This document shows, one piece after another, positions 34,672 through 46,346 of a stretch of 64,000 nt of DNA. The DNA is taken from the NCBI GenBank assembly GCA_011800155.1, contig CM022377.1:1302001-1366000 (forward strand), given 5' to 3'. Below the pieces are notes generated by a model. It was not told the DNA's origin. It made no database searches and saw only the letters and a program-made list of their open reading frames with translations. Each line of letters begins with the position of its first letter. Position 1 is the stretch's first letter. The stretch is from Flammulina velutipes. Its lineage: Eukaryota; Basidiomycota; Agaricomycetes; Agaricales; Physalacriaceae. A program made the position numbers and the translations under genes.

Positions 34672-35285
34672 ATGGACGACGACCACTACTCCACCCTCAA
34701 CATCCCGCCTACAGCTAGCAAAGCTCAAATAAAAACATCCTTCTACCAGCTTAGCAGGAAACACCATCCCGATGTTAACAAGGCGCATGACAGCGTCGAG
34801 GTCCGTCCCCTGCCTCATCCAATTCCCATCTAATCGTTCATACGCAGGTGTTTCGACGCGCATCAGAGGCCTACGCAGTCCTAGCAGACGACCGCAAACG
34901 CAGAGTCTACGATAGAGATCGACGCGCCGCCCCCGCCCCGGCTCCCGCTCCTCGCCCATCAGTCTGGGAACGCCGTCGCCCAGGAGCCACACACGCCTGG
35001 ACGTCCAAACCACGGCATAACCCTTCACCTTTCCCCTCACATTCCCCCCAATTCGCCTTCCGAGCAAGTCCTCCCCCCGCGCACACCTACCACCCCCACA
35101 GCACCCACCCCAACTTCTCCCACTCCCACTCCGCCAACAGGAAAGGCTACTCCCGGCTACAAGCTCAGGAAGCGCGCGCGGCGGCGGAGGGAAGGGCGTA
35201 CGCGCGGATTAGCCCGATGTGGAGGGCGGTTAAGGTGTTGGTGGGGATTGGGTTGGCGTGTTGGGTCGGGTTTGCGCATCATTAG
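34672..35285 (+). CDS. J-domain (DnaJ) protein with C-terminal membrane anchor
   Basis: Exons 34672-34800 and 34848-35285 give 188 aa. This is a co-chaperone that stimulates Hsp70 ATPase through the HPD motif. The J domain occupies residues 1-70: [25 protein letters not shown] inside KHHPDVNK, then [22 protein letters not shown] Pro/Ala/Ser/His-rich linker follows, and the end has one hydrophobic helix ([17 protein letters not shown]), so the protein is probably tail-anchored, in a mitochondrial or ER membrane. The start is the ATG of [10 protein letters not shown]. Confidence 0.85.
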
Positions 35286-35701
35286 AATAGACGAGGTTGA
35301 ATCGTATGTTGCAACATACCCACACGCGCGCCCCATCCAGTCCCCATATTTATGAGGCGCACCAACGTCATGTCAAATACACTCCACCACCCAACGCTCG
35401 TATTCATGCTCTCATCTCAACTACAAGATAAATCCCATATCCCACCGCTGGTCCGTCATCGTATATTGCAACACACCCCACCCCATTTAGTCCCGGTATC
35501 TCCACCACCCAACACGTTCTCATCTCAGCTGTAGGCTACACCCCACATTCTACCACTGCTCCTTCAAAGCTTCAATCCCCACTCAACACTCTCTCGCTAG
35601 ATCCTCCTTCTCAACTCCCCACTCTCGCTCTCCCAATCAAAAGCTCTTTTCTCTTCCACCCCGCTTGATAATCTCACCACCACCACCCGTCCAACCACCA
35701 C
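35286..35701. other. Intergenic, C-rich direct repeats
   Basis: No gene. Loose duplications of the type TCGTATTCATGCTCTCATCTCAACTAC / CACGTTCTCATCTCAGCTG and GTATATTGCAACACACCC / GTTGCAACATACCC lie in this stretch. Confidence 0.45.
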
Positions 35702-35783
35702 GGCGCTATAGCCAAGTGGTTACGGCGACAGATTAGAAATCTGTTCCTCTTTGAGGGCGCAGGTTCAAATCCTGCTGGCGTCG
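35702..35783 (+). tRNA. tRNA-Ser (anticodon AGA), no intron
   Basis: 82 nt, identical in body to 31976-32057. It lies about 70 bases left of the outer edge of the decayed inverted-duplication arm. Confidence 0.95.
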
Positions 35784-35854
35784 ATTGATTTCGAAAAGTA
35801 GTATTTTTGCCAGTGGTTCTCTAGTTTCAGGCTGCCCTCTCCTCCCTTCTCTCG

Positions 35855-36180
35855 TCCATCCCGGTCCCGACATCAAGGTGTTCCTCCCGGTCTACATCTT
35901 CGGCCCCCCTGAGTTCATGCGTTGGCTCGCGTGCAAACCATACACGGTGTGTCTACTTCGGTTGCCAGTGTGGTCACCAAGTAACCTCCGTAAGCGTGGA
36001 AGTGAAGAGGATTGCTGGGGGTGACCGTGGAGGATACGCGATTCCAGTCACTGGTTAGGCATCCAGAAGACGGCACCTATGAGTGTTTTTCTCCTTCTCT
36101 TCGTAGATGACGTGACTAGGAAATCCAAACAATGGGATTCCCATCAGACTACCTTACATATCCCTCCCGTCGAGATCTCT
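35855..36180 (+). pseudogene. URG1-like pseudogene shard 1
   Basis: Matches the middle to near-end of the intact gene at 51819-53527, opposite orientation. RPDIKVFLP is joined directly to VYIFGPPEFMR (the intervening PPIGGMT codons are gone). Later it gives HWLGIQK, the last-intron region and PPVEI. Multiple short deletions and stops. Confidence 0.85.
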
Positions 36181-36261
36181 TCTCCAGGTCAGAACATGAA
36201 ACTGGGACGTGGGAAATATTAAAAGTGTCGCGCCTCCCCTGAAGCCGTCGGACTCCGCTCC

Positions 36262-36886
36262 TCCCGCCTGGAAGAACATTGTTTTCCTTCGATCCATCTC
36301 ATTCCCACTGCTGCTGGGATGGACGCGCGTCGCGGGGAGATCATACCGTTTTGAAGCACACAGACCAGGTTGCGATTGAGCCCTCCCCGAGCGATTTGGA
36401 GGCTGGTGGACCCGTCCCGTGTTCCTCCCCTACATCTTCGGTTCATGCGCGATCCGCTCACTCTCCGTGTAACGGCTCGGACATTTGTACGTGCAAGCAC
36501 CGCGTCATTGTCTACGTCCGCGCAAAGAGGGCCGCGAGGTCACCAAATAATCTCCGTAAGCACAGAGATGATTCTGTACTTCCAGACTCGGAGTACCGAG
36601 ATGCTTGCTGGGGGTGACCGTGAAGGATATGCGATTCCAGTCTCTGATGTTCTGCACTGGTTAGGCATTCAGAAGATTGACATCATGTACGTGTCTTTCT
36701 CCTTCTCTTCGGTGGCGCGACTAAGAAAACACGAACATTGAGATTCCCATCAGCAAGCGCTATGACATTCCCGACCACCTTAATCCCTCCCGACATCGAC
36801 GCGAAGACTTCCGCGGGGTACTTTTCCAGCAGTAAGCAGAGGATCTGGTGAAGACGGTCGGCAGGACTTGGGAAGAGACAGAACAC
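36262..36886 (+). pseudogene. URG1-like pseudogene shard 2
   Basis: Begins at the segment corresponding to AWKNIVSFD and ends with the true C-terminus (DLVKTVGRTWEETEH followed by CCG in place of the stop). In between, PPYIFG, HWLGIQ-equivalents and PISKRYDIPDHL are readable but shifted among frames by many deletions. Confidence 0.85.
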
Positions 36887-36888
36887 CG

Positions 36889-37030
36889 CTGTAACGGCTC
36901 GGACGTCTTTGGCTCGGACAATTTGCACATGCAAAACATACCTATGTCCCCACGGTACAGAATGGCGTCGTTGTCTACATCCGCAAAGAGGGTAGCGGCT
37001 TGGGAGAGGTCACGAATTAATCTCCGAATG
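36889..37030 (+). pseudogene. URG1-like pseudogene shard 3
   Basis: Restarts at the CNGSDVFGSD zinc-site segment immediately after the end of shard 2. It runs through the VYFRKEG and EVTK equivalents to about the NLRK codons, with frameshifts. The order shows that more than one copy or a rearranged copy of the gene once existed here. Confidence 0.8.
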
Positions 37031-37084
37031 GAGTTTCGAACTGGGAGCGTCCATAGCAAGTTAGATCTGTGGCGCGACCAAATG

Positions 37085-37215
37085 CAACAAGATAGTTGAC
37101 TGTGAGGATCAACGTGCGCTAGCGGAGCTGTCTCGAATGTCTGGTATCTGTGAAATTTTTCAATGGCCGGACGGTTCACTTGACTTTTTAGGCACTTTCC
37201 GGCAAAGTAAGAACA
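37085..37215 (-). pseudogene. Remnant of the small unknown-protein gene
   Basis: The reverse complement matches intron 3 and exon 4 of the gene at 46347-47351 (GTGAACCGTC.GGCCATTGAA, TTTCACAGATACCAG, CAGCTCCGC.AGCG). It shows that the left arm once contained this gene too. Confidence 0.75.
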
Positions 37216-37967
37216 TTGTAGTCAGTCGCAAATTGCTGCGATTTTGGATACAAGGTGGTTGAGTACATGGGTGGCGCCGTCCCGCGTTCTTGTAGCTGGG
37301 ATGGATGTGTTAGTATTGTCACCAAGTGGGAAACGAAGTCTTTATGATGCGGTGAGGCTCGACGGATTGAGGGTTCATTGACATCAATCGAGCTCGACCA
37401 GGTTGGTTTTGAGTATACAAAGGTACATCCCACTTGCAAGCCCTCGCTCTGGAGACGGATGGCGCCAGCGGAGAATATATGACTAGTAGGATGAATTTCT
37501 CCGAATCAAACCATTCAGTGGCGGGGCTATGCGTTTCATGACCGTGGTCTTCTATTTGTACATACCTATCGTTGAATTCACGCGACAGAATGTGTAAGGA
37601 TGCGGTGTCTAGTCTCAATTTGACACGAGGAAACAAAATTGTGGCGTGGGAATCGTGACTCGCGACATGAATTGGCAAGTTGGAATGGACTGTAGAATAG
37701 ATGAATCACTAGGCTAGTAAGTTACCGTCATGTATTCCAATACCTTAGTGGTCTCGTTGTCAAAGAGGCTTGAATATTCACCAAATTGTTCAAGATGCAG
37801 ACATGTATTGAAACAGAAGCGACCTCAGGCTTCCTGCTGTAGTCGACTGCGCACTTATGCATGGGCGGCATGTTTCCCTTCCCATCGAAGCCACCAAGAA
37901 AATGGAGCTATTGATCCAAAAAAGTGCTGCTTTCTCAATACAGACTCGTCTCGACGTGGACTCACAG

Positions 37968-38019
37968 GTACATGCAACGCGGAATGTATCAGCGTACATG
38001 CAACGCGGAATGTATCAGC
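37968..38019. repeat. 26-bp direct tandem repeat, two copies
   Basis: GTACATGCAACGCGGAATGT plus ATCAGC is repeated perfectly at 37968-37993 and 37994-38019 inside the left arm. It is absent as a duplicate in the right arm. Confidence 0.9.
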
Positions 38020-38983
38020 ATTAGATTGAGAAATAAGTAATCTCTTTGGGCTCGGAACCATCCCGCGCCACTGACGAGGGAGAGTGATCTGTTCCCCGGG
38101 AGCGTGCACATTCTAGTTCTGCTTTGCCCCACAGTGTTTTTTTAGAACTTAGACCTAGGTTTAAGTTATTTCCCATTCTACCACCACTGGTACGTCAATT
38201 GACTCCGGTTCGAAGAGGATCATCGATATCATGAGTCATTACTACTACCCTCGTGTACGACCTAGATGCGTGGCTATTAGGGTCAATGCAATGTGAGTTT
38301 GTGACAGGTGAACGAGGGGTGTTGAGGAGCTATAGGCATTCCCCGGTAAAAAGCCTGTCATATCGATCTGTGGTCTAGTGCAACGAGGAACAAATGTCAG
38401 AAGAAACGAAGGTAGTAGTAATGACTCATGATATCGACGATCCTCTTCGAACCGGAGCCAATTGCATCAGGAAATACCCAATGGGCGATTTCTAGCATAG
38501 AGACAGGTAATCGACCAGCTACGTTATTGCTCGCGGAATACAGTCAAATACAGCCGAAATAGCCCATAAGCTTACCTAGCCATACATCGACTACCCTTCT
38601 ACGATTTTCGGCAATTATGAGATATAGATGGCTTAGAAAGTGTGTGAGTTAGGTATATCACAAAATCTTAGACGGGCTAGATGAGTGGCAGCATCAACAT
38701 GTTCTTGACTCTAATATATACCTTCACCAAACCGTGCTCTACAAGGCCGGATGGAGGACAACCATCATTGAGCCACTAGACAGAAGAACGATCAGTACGT
38801 CTCTCGTTGTCAGTCCTGATAGTGGAAGACAAAGGTTGATCTAGAATCGGACTAAAAAGTGCGGAAACGACAGTGATATTCAATGAACGATAGAGGTACA
38901 TAATGAATGACAGATAGTCGACATAACAACGGCATAGGAGGACATAAATAGCGTGCATATGGATTGATGAGAAGCATAGATAT

Positions 38984-41269
38984 CTATTGAGGTAAATCGA
39001 CGAGAAGGTTGGCACCGTTGGTTCGGGTAAGAGATGAGGTGCTAGAAAACAGGTCAAGGTGGTGAATAGTATGTCGTGCCGGCACACTGACCTGCAATGG
39101 TCGAAGAGACTGGCAAGAGTAGCTTCCATAAGACCGGGATGCATCTCCTTCATCTCCTTGAGCTCCTCCAGATGCGCGTTATAAACTTCGGCAAAGACTT
39201 CAGCGGAAAAATTGAGCCGGCGGAAGTCGCCTGTCTTCCACTCCCCCAGGCCAGCAAAGACCTACAACCAGTTAGAATGGCATAACGAGCCGATGAAGAA
39301 AGGACGTACTGCAGTGGCGGCAAAAGCGACGAAGATCATTGGCATCATCGTCTTCTTACCGTCCTCCGTACTTTCAAACGTGTCTTGAAGTTCGAATCCA
39401 ATGGCGCTAGGCGACCCCCAAAATCCTTTCTTGAGTGTCGTCAAGATAGCTAGATTGTGATAAGGCTGACGACCATCAATGTCGTAGAGCTGAACAAAAC
39501 AGGTGAGATTGGAGAGGACACGAGCAAGGATGCATATAAATACATAGGAGCCACCACTGATTTCCCATCCATCCGGGTGGGTAGTAGGAAAGACGAACCG
39601 GTCGGAATCGATGAGGTGCGCCAGTTTGTCCTTGCATTCCTTGCCTGTTCCCAGCTTGTACGCGGGAATGATGGCCTTCGCGGCCTTGACGATATTGCTA
39701 CGGATGGCTGATAGCCTGTCCGTAAACTACGTGAAATCATCGTGGCATGTGAGTGAAGGACAGCAGAGAGAATAGACACTCACCAAAGGGGTAAGTTTCT
39801 GAACAAAGATAATGTCCGTCTTGATACGTGAGATGATGTCGCTGACTCGCGGGTCTGCTTTGAGAACATTGTCGGCACCTTGAAGAAGCGAGGCTCGAAC
39901 CCATTGCATCCTTTCCTTGAACTCCGGGAAAGGATGAACGGTCAGTAAACGTTTGTGCATGTCCAAGTAACCTGCACGGATGACTTGCTGAACAAGCTCA
40001 TGCTGGTCATTGATGAGAGGGTTTTTGTCGTTGCCGCTGGTAGGCGATTTATACTGTGCATGTGCGGGCCAGAGTGCGTTGCCCTTGGCGGCAGTGCGTG
40101 TCAGTGTCGTCTCCGTGATCATGGGTACCTATTATCCTCTCTCAGTGTGATATTCAGATGAGAGAAATTCGTAACCACGTACCTCTTTCCCGAAGGCCAT
40201 GTCTCGTCGGTTCGGAATGTGCTTCATGGTTTTTTGAGTCTTACAATAGTGCCAGAACGTGGTTAACGCACCTTGGAAACAAACTGCTTGTTGACCGTCG
40301 CGTCTTCAGCTTCCATTATTGCGTCGTCGTCACTATTAAGATTAAGATCGAAGTCATAATCTGAGCTAGGCGCTGATGCACCAGATGCAGAAGAGAAGGT
40401 GCGCTTGTGACCTTGAGCGCGAGGGAGGACATCATCCTCATCGTCAGAAAATCCCGCGGCCTGGAGATGTATAAGGACATGACCAAATCAAAGAGAAATA
40501 CATTCCTACCTCGGCAGTGATAGAGCCTTCATCTGCAGATTCTTCACCGTCAAGTTCGTGACCGCTGCTGTTGGCGAGCGGCTCGTCATCGGTATCACTG
40601 GAGTCGGAGTCGATGACTTGACGCGATTTTCCAGTGTTGTGTGCTCGAACGGGAGTTTCGTATGGTGAACGGGTGATGGGTGGAGGAAGAGGAAGCGCTG
40701 AGAATTGTTTAGTCAGCAACTCTATATTGGGAAAATCAACTTGCTTTTAGACATCATCTTGGACGACTTCAGCTGGTTCTGAGACGTGTTGTGGAGGCTC
40801 GTGTCTCTATTCTTCTCACCTGGCATGTTTCAGTATAGAACATGAGTGATGATAATTATTTCCTCAACTGGTCTTCTGATACTTTGCACTGGTTGCCTCC
40901 GCTTCGACATACGACTCTGTACCAGCACGTTTCCTCGCATTGGTCTTCTTTCCACGGCGTTCGTCATTCAGTGCTTGGGCCTGACCTGGGAAATTTTTAG
41001 TGATAAGCATTGTCTACAGAGAGTCCGACACTTACGTTGACGCTCAATGGTATCTTGCTTCGCTTTGCGAGAAGGACGTGCTGTTGTTGGTGAGTCCTTG
41101 GATCGTCTCATTCATATACGTACTTACTGGGTGCAGGTACTTCCTGGTGTTGAGCATCGTCACTGTCGTTGCCCGGAGCACTCGTAGCTGAGTGAAGAGC
41201 TTTCTGCTGGGCGTTCTTCAAGTTCCGGCGTGTGTTTGGGCTGGCAGAGATATTGCTGAAGGCTGGCAT
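38984..41269 (-). CDS. DUF6532-type protein carried by element 2
   Basis: The multi-exon product starts MPAFSNISASPNTRRNLKNA and has a long Ser/Asp-rich disordered N-terminal part. The conserved domain begins around NPLINDQHELVQQVIRAGY and HKRLLTVHPFPEFKERM. It continues IISRIKTDIIFVQKLTPL, YVFMHP, FWGSPSAIGFE, MPMIFVAFAATAV and EWKTGDFRRLNFSAEVFAEVYNAHLEEL. This order matches my memory of DUF6532, a family abundant in mushroom genomes with no known function. The end at 38984 assumes an intron whose acceptor is CTAG near 39045. The role in transposition is unknown. Confidence 0.7.
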
Positions 41270-41599
41270 TTTCTAGGAGATGTTAGTACATTATAGAAGA
41301 CTCGAAGCAGAGAAAGACTGACTGTTTTGGTTATAGGAAGAAGAATTTTAGTAAATGATTTTCAGAGCAAGACTCAAGTGAGCAGGTTTGACTTTGTGGT
41401 GGTTCGAGTTCAAGCAATGCTGACGTGGCGTGTTTCCAGAGTTTATCCCTGTCGTCACGCGAGTGGCACCGATACAGTGGCGCTACAATATTGTCAAACT
41501 TTATTATCATCAATTGGTTTTTTCATATTCCTTCCATTGCCGATTCATCGTACGCCTTCCATTGCCGATTTGTCGCACCTTTCAGCGCTCACCTACACA
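41270..41599. promoter_or_regulatory. Divergent promoter region inside element 2
   Basis: 330 bp separate the start codons of the DUF6532 gene (-) and the transposase (+), so one intergenic region must drive both. No specific binding sites could be assigned. Confidence 0.5.
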
Positions 41600-44500
41600 A
41601 TGTCGTCAATGTTCGACGGAGAATCATCCCGCGCAGAACTATTCTGCAGCGCGTGCCAAAAAGGACCTTTCAAAAGCACTGGATATACTCGACATCTCCA
41701 GCTGAGCGCAAACCCTGCCTGCCGACAATTATTGGAGCAGTACATGGCCTACCCGCTTTCAGAGACAGAAGAGCCTATGCACTCTCAACCGTCTCCGTCA
41801 CCTTCGAGTCAAAATCCCCAAGGCGCATTGACACCGTGGCAGGGTGATTATTTCGGAAACAACTATGATCCCGACGACGACATGGCAATTGACGATGTTG
41901 GACCGCCACTTGATCTTGACAGGCAGGAAGACGAGGACACTGGTAGCTTTGTAGTCAATGGCTCTGACGACTCTGACGACGACTCCGACGATGAATCCCT
42001 GCATAGTTGGGAGCCTGAACGACCCGTTTCTGGTGTCGACAATGACCCTATTCCCCCTCTTCCCAAGGATGTTACTCCTCCTCCTCCTCCTCCCATTACA
42101 GATGGCCCGCGTCTTACAGAAATTGATGGTGGCCGTGGCCAGGCTGAAGAGCGCCTTGACGACACACCCTTCATTACACGGTATTCGGACAAGTATCCCA
42201 CTTGTCGAGCTGGACAACCTATCGCTCCCGGAACACCTGCCGACCAGTCATACAGTGCCAACCTTGCCGACAATGCCAACATGCACGCACCTTTTACGTC
42301 AAAGCTTGACTGTGATATTGCGCATTGGGCAAAACTTCGGGGGCCCAGCTCGACTGCCCTTGGAGATTTGCTTGCCATTGATGGTGTATGTTAACCTTTC
42401 TCTATAACTTTTGCTTTGCCTCATGTATTCTTAGGTCCGTGAGGCGTTAGGTCTCTCGTTCAGGAACCCCCAAGAGCTCAATGAAATCATCGATACAAAA
42501 CTCCCGTCTCCGAGACCCAAATTCATCCGGAAAGAACTTGTTTTTCAAGGCGCTGTCTACGATCTCTACTCACGGGATATTGTCGAATGCATTGAAGCAC
42601 TCTGGTCGGATCCTGACTTCCAAGCACATCTCATTGTCGAGCCTGAGCGCGCGTATGTGGATCAGGATAGGACTATTCGGGCATACTATGACATGCACAC
42701 TGGGAAGTGGTGGTGGGATAAACAGGTATGATTATTTGCTTTGTTTCGAGACGGCCCGGTCTTATAAAATTCTAGAAGGAGGTTGACGTCATGCTCAAGA
42801 AACCGGGAACAACACTCATACCCGTCATTATTTCTACAGACCAGACTCAACTTACGATGTTCCGTAACAAAAATGCGTACCCTGTTTACCTCACTATTGG
42901 CAATCTTCCAAAGGAGATCCGACGCAAGCCCTCTCGTCAAGGTCAAATCCTTCTCGGATATCTTCCCACTTCCAAACTCGATCATATAACCTGTGACGCA
43001 GTGCGCCGTCGTGTTGTTGCCAACATCTTTCATGCATGCATGGGGTATCTCACGAAACCTCTTCGCAAAGTGGGCATCACTGGCATCAAGATGACCAGCG
43101 GTGATGGCAGGGTGCGCCGTACACATCCTATCTTCGCTTTTCACATTGGAGATTATCCGGAGCAGCTGCTTGTTACTGGAACGAAGAAAGGCCAATGTCC
43201 TATCTGCTTGATACCTGCGTGCGACATCGGAGAGGACATGGAACAGCACGAGTATCGGGACTTTGCCAAGGTCTTAGAGGCTTTCGACGCACTAAGTGCA
43301 GGGGCAGGTTCCACCGCCTTTCGGAAGGCGTGCAAGGAGGCAGGTATCAAGCCGATCCAAAATCCTTACTGGCTCCATCTCCCCTTTGTCGACATCTTCC
43401 GATCCATTTCGCCGGATATTCTTCATCAACTATATCAGGGGATCGTCAAACATCTCATTGGTTGGCTGAAGAAGGTGTGTGGTAGTGCAGAGATTGATGC
43501 TCGATGTCGACGACTTCCTCCAAATCACAACATTCGCATCTTTGTCAATGGCATCAGCCACCTCCAACGCGTGTCGGGTACGGAGCATAGCCAGATTTTG
43601 TCGTTCATCCTCGGCCTCATCATTGACATTCCTCTTCCCAACGGCAATCGCACTGCTTCAGCACGTCTTCTCTCCGCGACACGTGCCATTCTCGACTACG
43701 TCTTTTTGGCCCAGTACCCCATCCATACCGGAGAAACCTTGGTCTTGATGGATAACGCGCTGGAGACTTTTCACAAGAGCAAGTCTGTCTTCATCGACTT
43801 GGGTGTCCGCTCGGACTTCCTCATTCCCAAACTGCACAGCATGAACCATCATACTGATTTCATTACACAGTTTGGGACGATGGACAACTGCAATACAGAG
43901 TACACGGAACGCCTCCATATCGATCTTGCAAAAGATGCCTATCGCTCCACCAACAAAAAGGACGAATACCCGCAGATGACACTCTGGCTAGAGCGTCGCG
44001 AGAAGATCCTGTTTCATCGCCGCTATCTGCAACGTCGCGCCCAAACCACTCCTTCCATTCCACCAAAAGAGCCTCCGCCCCGTTTGCTCTATCCTCGAAC
44101 GTTGCAAATGGCCAAATTTCCCTCCGTCAATGGTGTATCAGTACGTTCCATTGAACAAGATTATGGCGCAACCCACCTCTTGCCCGCTATCCGTCGCTTT
44201 GTTATGCAGTATCAGGAGCCGAATAAGCCATGGACTCGTCTATCTCTCGAGAAAGCTGCCGCCAATGTCCCTATCACATTTCGGAAACTTTCGGTGTACC
44301 ATCGCATCAAATTCAGAGAAGCGGATCGTTACTGTGTTGCATTAGACCATACTGGACAGCGCCCTTCCTCCGTTGTCGACTCCATCCATGTCGAGCCTGG
44401 GAAAACAACAAAGAAAGGAAAGGAAAGTCGAGCTCGGTTTGATACGGCCTTGATTGCGATAGACGATGATCCTCCAGATGTTGGAATTGACGGTAAGTAT

Positions 44501-44913
44501 ACTGTTTATCTTGATCGTTATCGTTTGCTGATTCGTGTACGGCAGGGAAGCGCATCGGCCAAGTTCGTTGTGTATTCAAATTCTCTAAAACCTCCCTCCG
44601 CCTTTGGTTCGACGGCCTTGATGTGCCACTTCCGCCACACCATCTTGCCTATGTTGAATGGTTTACACCTTTCAACCGTCGGGTGGACCCAAACCACAAG
44701 ATGCTTAAAGTTAGCAGAACTATGGTTGATGGAGAGAGGCAAGCTAGCATCATACCTGTGGACAACATATGTCGGAGCATACACCTTATACCGCACTATG
44801 GCCGTCGCGTTCCGGACGAGTGGTCGTCTGACAATGTCCTCGACAAGTGTAAAGATTTTTTTGTAAACACAGCTTCTGATAGACACTGTTACGCTAGTAT
44901 ATACGTGAAATAG
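41600..44913 (+). CDS. Plavaka transposase, element 2
   Basis: Exons 41600-42385, 42435-42725, 42776 to about 44491 and a last exon from about 44547 to 44913. The N-terminal zinc-finger-like FCSACQKGPFKSTGYTRHLQ is followed by an acidic linker. The catalytic core has VIISTDQTQLTMFRNKNAYP (first Asp), YLTIGNLPKEIRRKPSRQG, the CPICLIPAC finger, SPDILHQLYQGIVKHLIGWL (second Asp), LIPKLHSMNHHTDFI, and CNTEYTERLHIDLAKDAYR (likely Glu). Aligning these with VWSDSTHLAQF, DLMHEFELG and GELEHRRVK of element 1 shows the same family. No frameshift was found, so it appears functional. Confidence 0.88.
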
Positions 44914-46346
44914 CGATCAGGTGCCTCATAAACTAGATAAGATGTCTGCTTTATCTGGATCGACTTTATTTGCCTATATAATACATGCCTTCGACACGAC
45001 AAGCTGCAGATCAGTTCAAAAGAGATATAAATAATTGAAAACAGTTCGACTCGGATGACGCATAGGAAATCGCTTGATTTCGACTACCCTCCTACGATAT
45101 CTATCAATGCTTGCCTTTTTCTGACGGGAATACTCAAATTTCTTACTCTTCGCTGTCGTTTGCTGGACGTTGCTAATTATCGAAATTTGGGTTTTTCCTG
45201 ATGTGACATGTCAGTGTTGTAGAATGGAAACGAACAAACCTGGGTCTAGGTTCTACGAGCTGTTCGGTAGTAGGAGAGTAGGTAGAAGTAGTGAGGTGGC
45301 ACGTTGGCACGTTCCCGGAGGAACAAACCACTCTCGTTTGCAGGAATTTGGAAAGTGATAATTTTTCGATCTGATACATTGACCAAGACATTGTGTATTG
45401 CATGGGGCTGTGAGTCCGCATCGAGGAGTGTACCGGGAGGAGCACGTTGCACCTCAACAGCAACGCCACAAATATCTCAGTGGCTGATGGGTACATTGGC
45501 TTGTCATATGATGCTTCTACCAATGAATGTTCTGCCCCCGATGAGAAAGACATCCTTCGTTGAAGGAGATATGACACCCATTTGCGCAGTCGACTACAGC
45601 AGGAAGCCTGATAACTTGCTTCTGTTTCGATACATGTCTGCATCTTGAGTAATTTCGCGTATATTCAAGCCTCATTGACAATGAGACTACTGAGGCATTA
45701 TAGTACATGACAGTAACTTACTAGCCTAGCGATTTATCTGTTCTACAGTTCGTTCCAACTTGCCAATTCCATGTCGCGGGTCATTATTCCCACGCCACAT
45801 TTTTGCTCCCTCGTGTCAAATTGAGACTGGACGCCGCATCCTTACATGTCTTGTCGCGGGGATTTAACGATAGTGATGTTCAAATAGAAGACCATGTTGA
45901 TGAAACGGCATTGATCCATAGCCCCGCCACTGAATGGTTTGATTCAGAGAAATTCACCATAGTCATATATCTTAGCGCTGCCCATCCTCAAAGATCGTTC
46001 TATTAATACTAGTTTCCTTTCTCTGAACTGATTTCCCAAGAAATTATGATAAGGAAAACAAAATGAGACACTCCGAGCCCTCGCCTTGCCCCGTTTTTGG
46101 ATATGCTGTTAAGAGCCTCATGTCCCCAAGGCGAAACCCCTTCTATATCATCCGTTATTGCAGATCCATACCCGCAGTAAGTTGCCACAAGGCTCGATTC
46201 CACTCCGGGAACCTCCGCCACATATTCTCATCTGACTCCAGCAGTGCTGTTACGCGACTGCATGTGAATTCTTTGGAAGGTTATTTAAGTGTCTCCCCCA
46301 GGACGCTGAATGTCCAACAAACCCTCCTTCCAAACTTCACAACAAC
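44914..46346. other. Element 2 right end, then duplicated non-coding sequence
   Basis: 44914-45203 is the transposon 3' subterminal region. 45206-46346 has no gene; it aligns inverted with 37290-38196 and its later part directly with 48560-49126. It therefore belongs to both the inverted and the tandem duplication. Confidence 0.6.

Larger units (their letters stand above)
35855..38255. repeat. Left arm of a large decayed inverted duplication
   Basis: In reverse complement this stretch aligns in order with 38406-38464, 45206-46200, parts of the small-protein gene, and URG1 at 51819-53527. The inner boundary is 38255, with a 150-bp unique spacer (38256-38405). The outer boundary is near 35855. 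Most genic sequence present in the right arm has been lost from this arm. Confidence 0.75.
38465..45203 (+). mobile_element. Plavaka-type DNA transposon, element 2 (6,739 bp)
   Basis: The terminal inverted repeat CATCAGGAAATACCCAA (38465-38481) is mirrored at 45187-45203 with one mismatch, and is flanked by TG (38463-38464 and 45204-45205). The ends are confirmed independently: deleting the element and one TG makes the inverted-duplication arm continuous. It carries a - strand DUF6532 gene and a + strand transposase transcribed divergently. It is clearly related to element 1 but distinct in sequence and gene content. Confidence 0.9.

Noticed and set aside
38197..38464. The 58-bp inverted repeat around 38330 as a stand-alone MITE
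   Set aside because: The symmetry continues outward on both sides once element 2 is removed, so it is the centre of the large inverted duplication and not a separate element.
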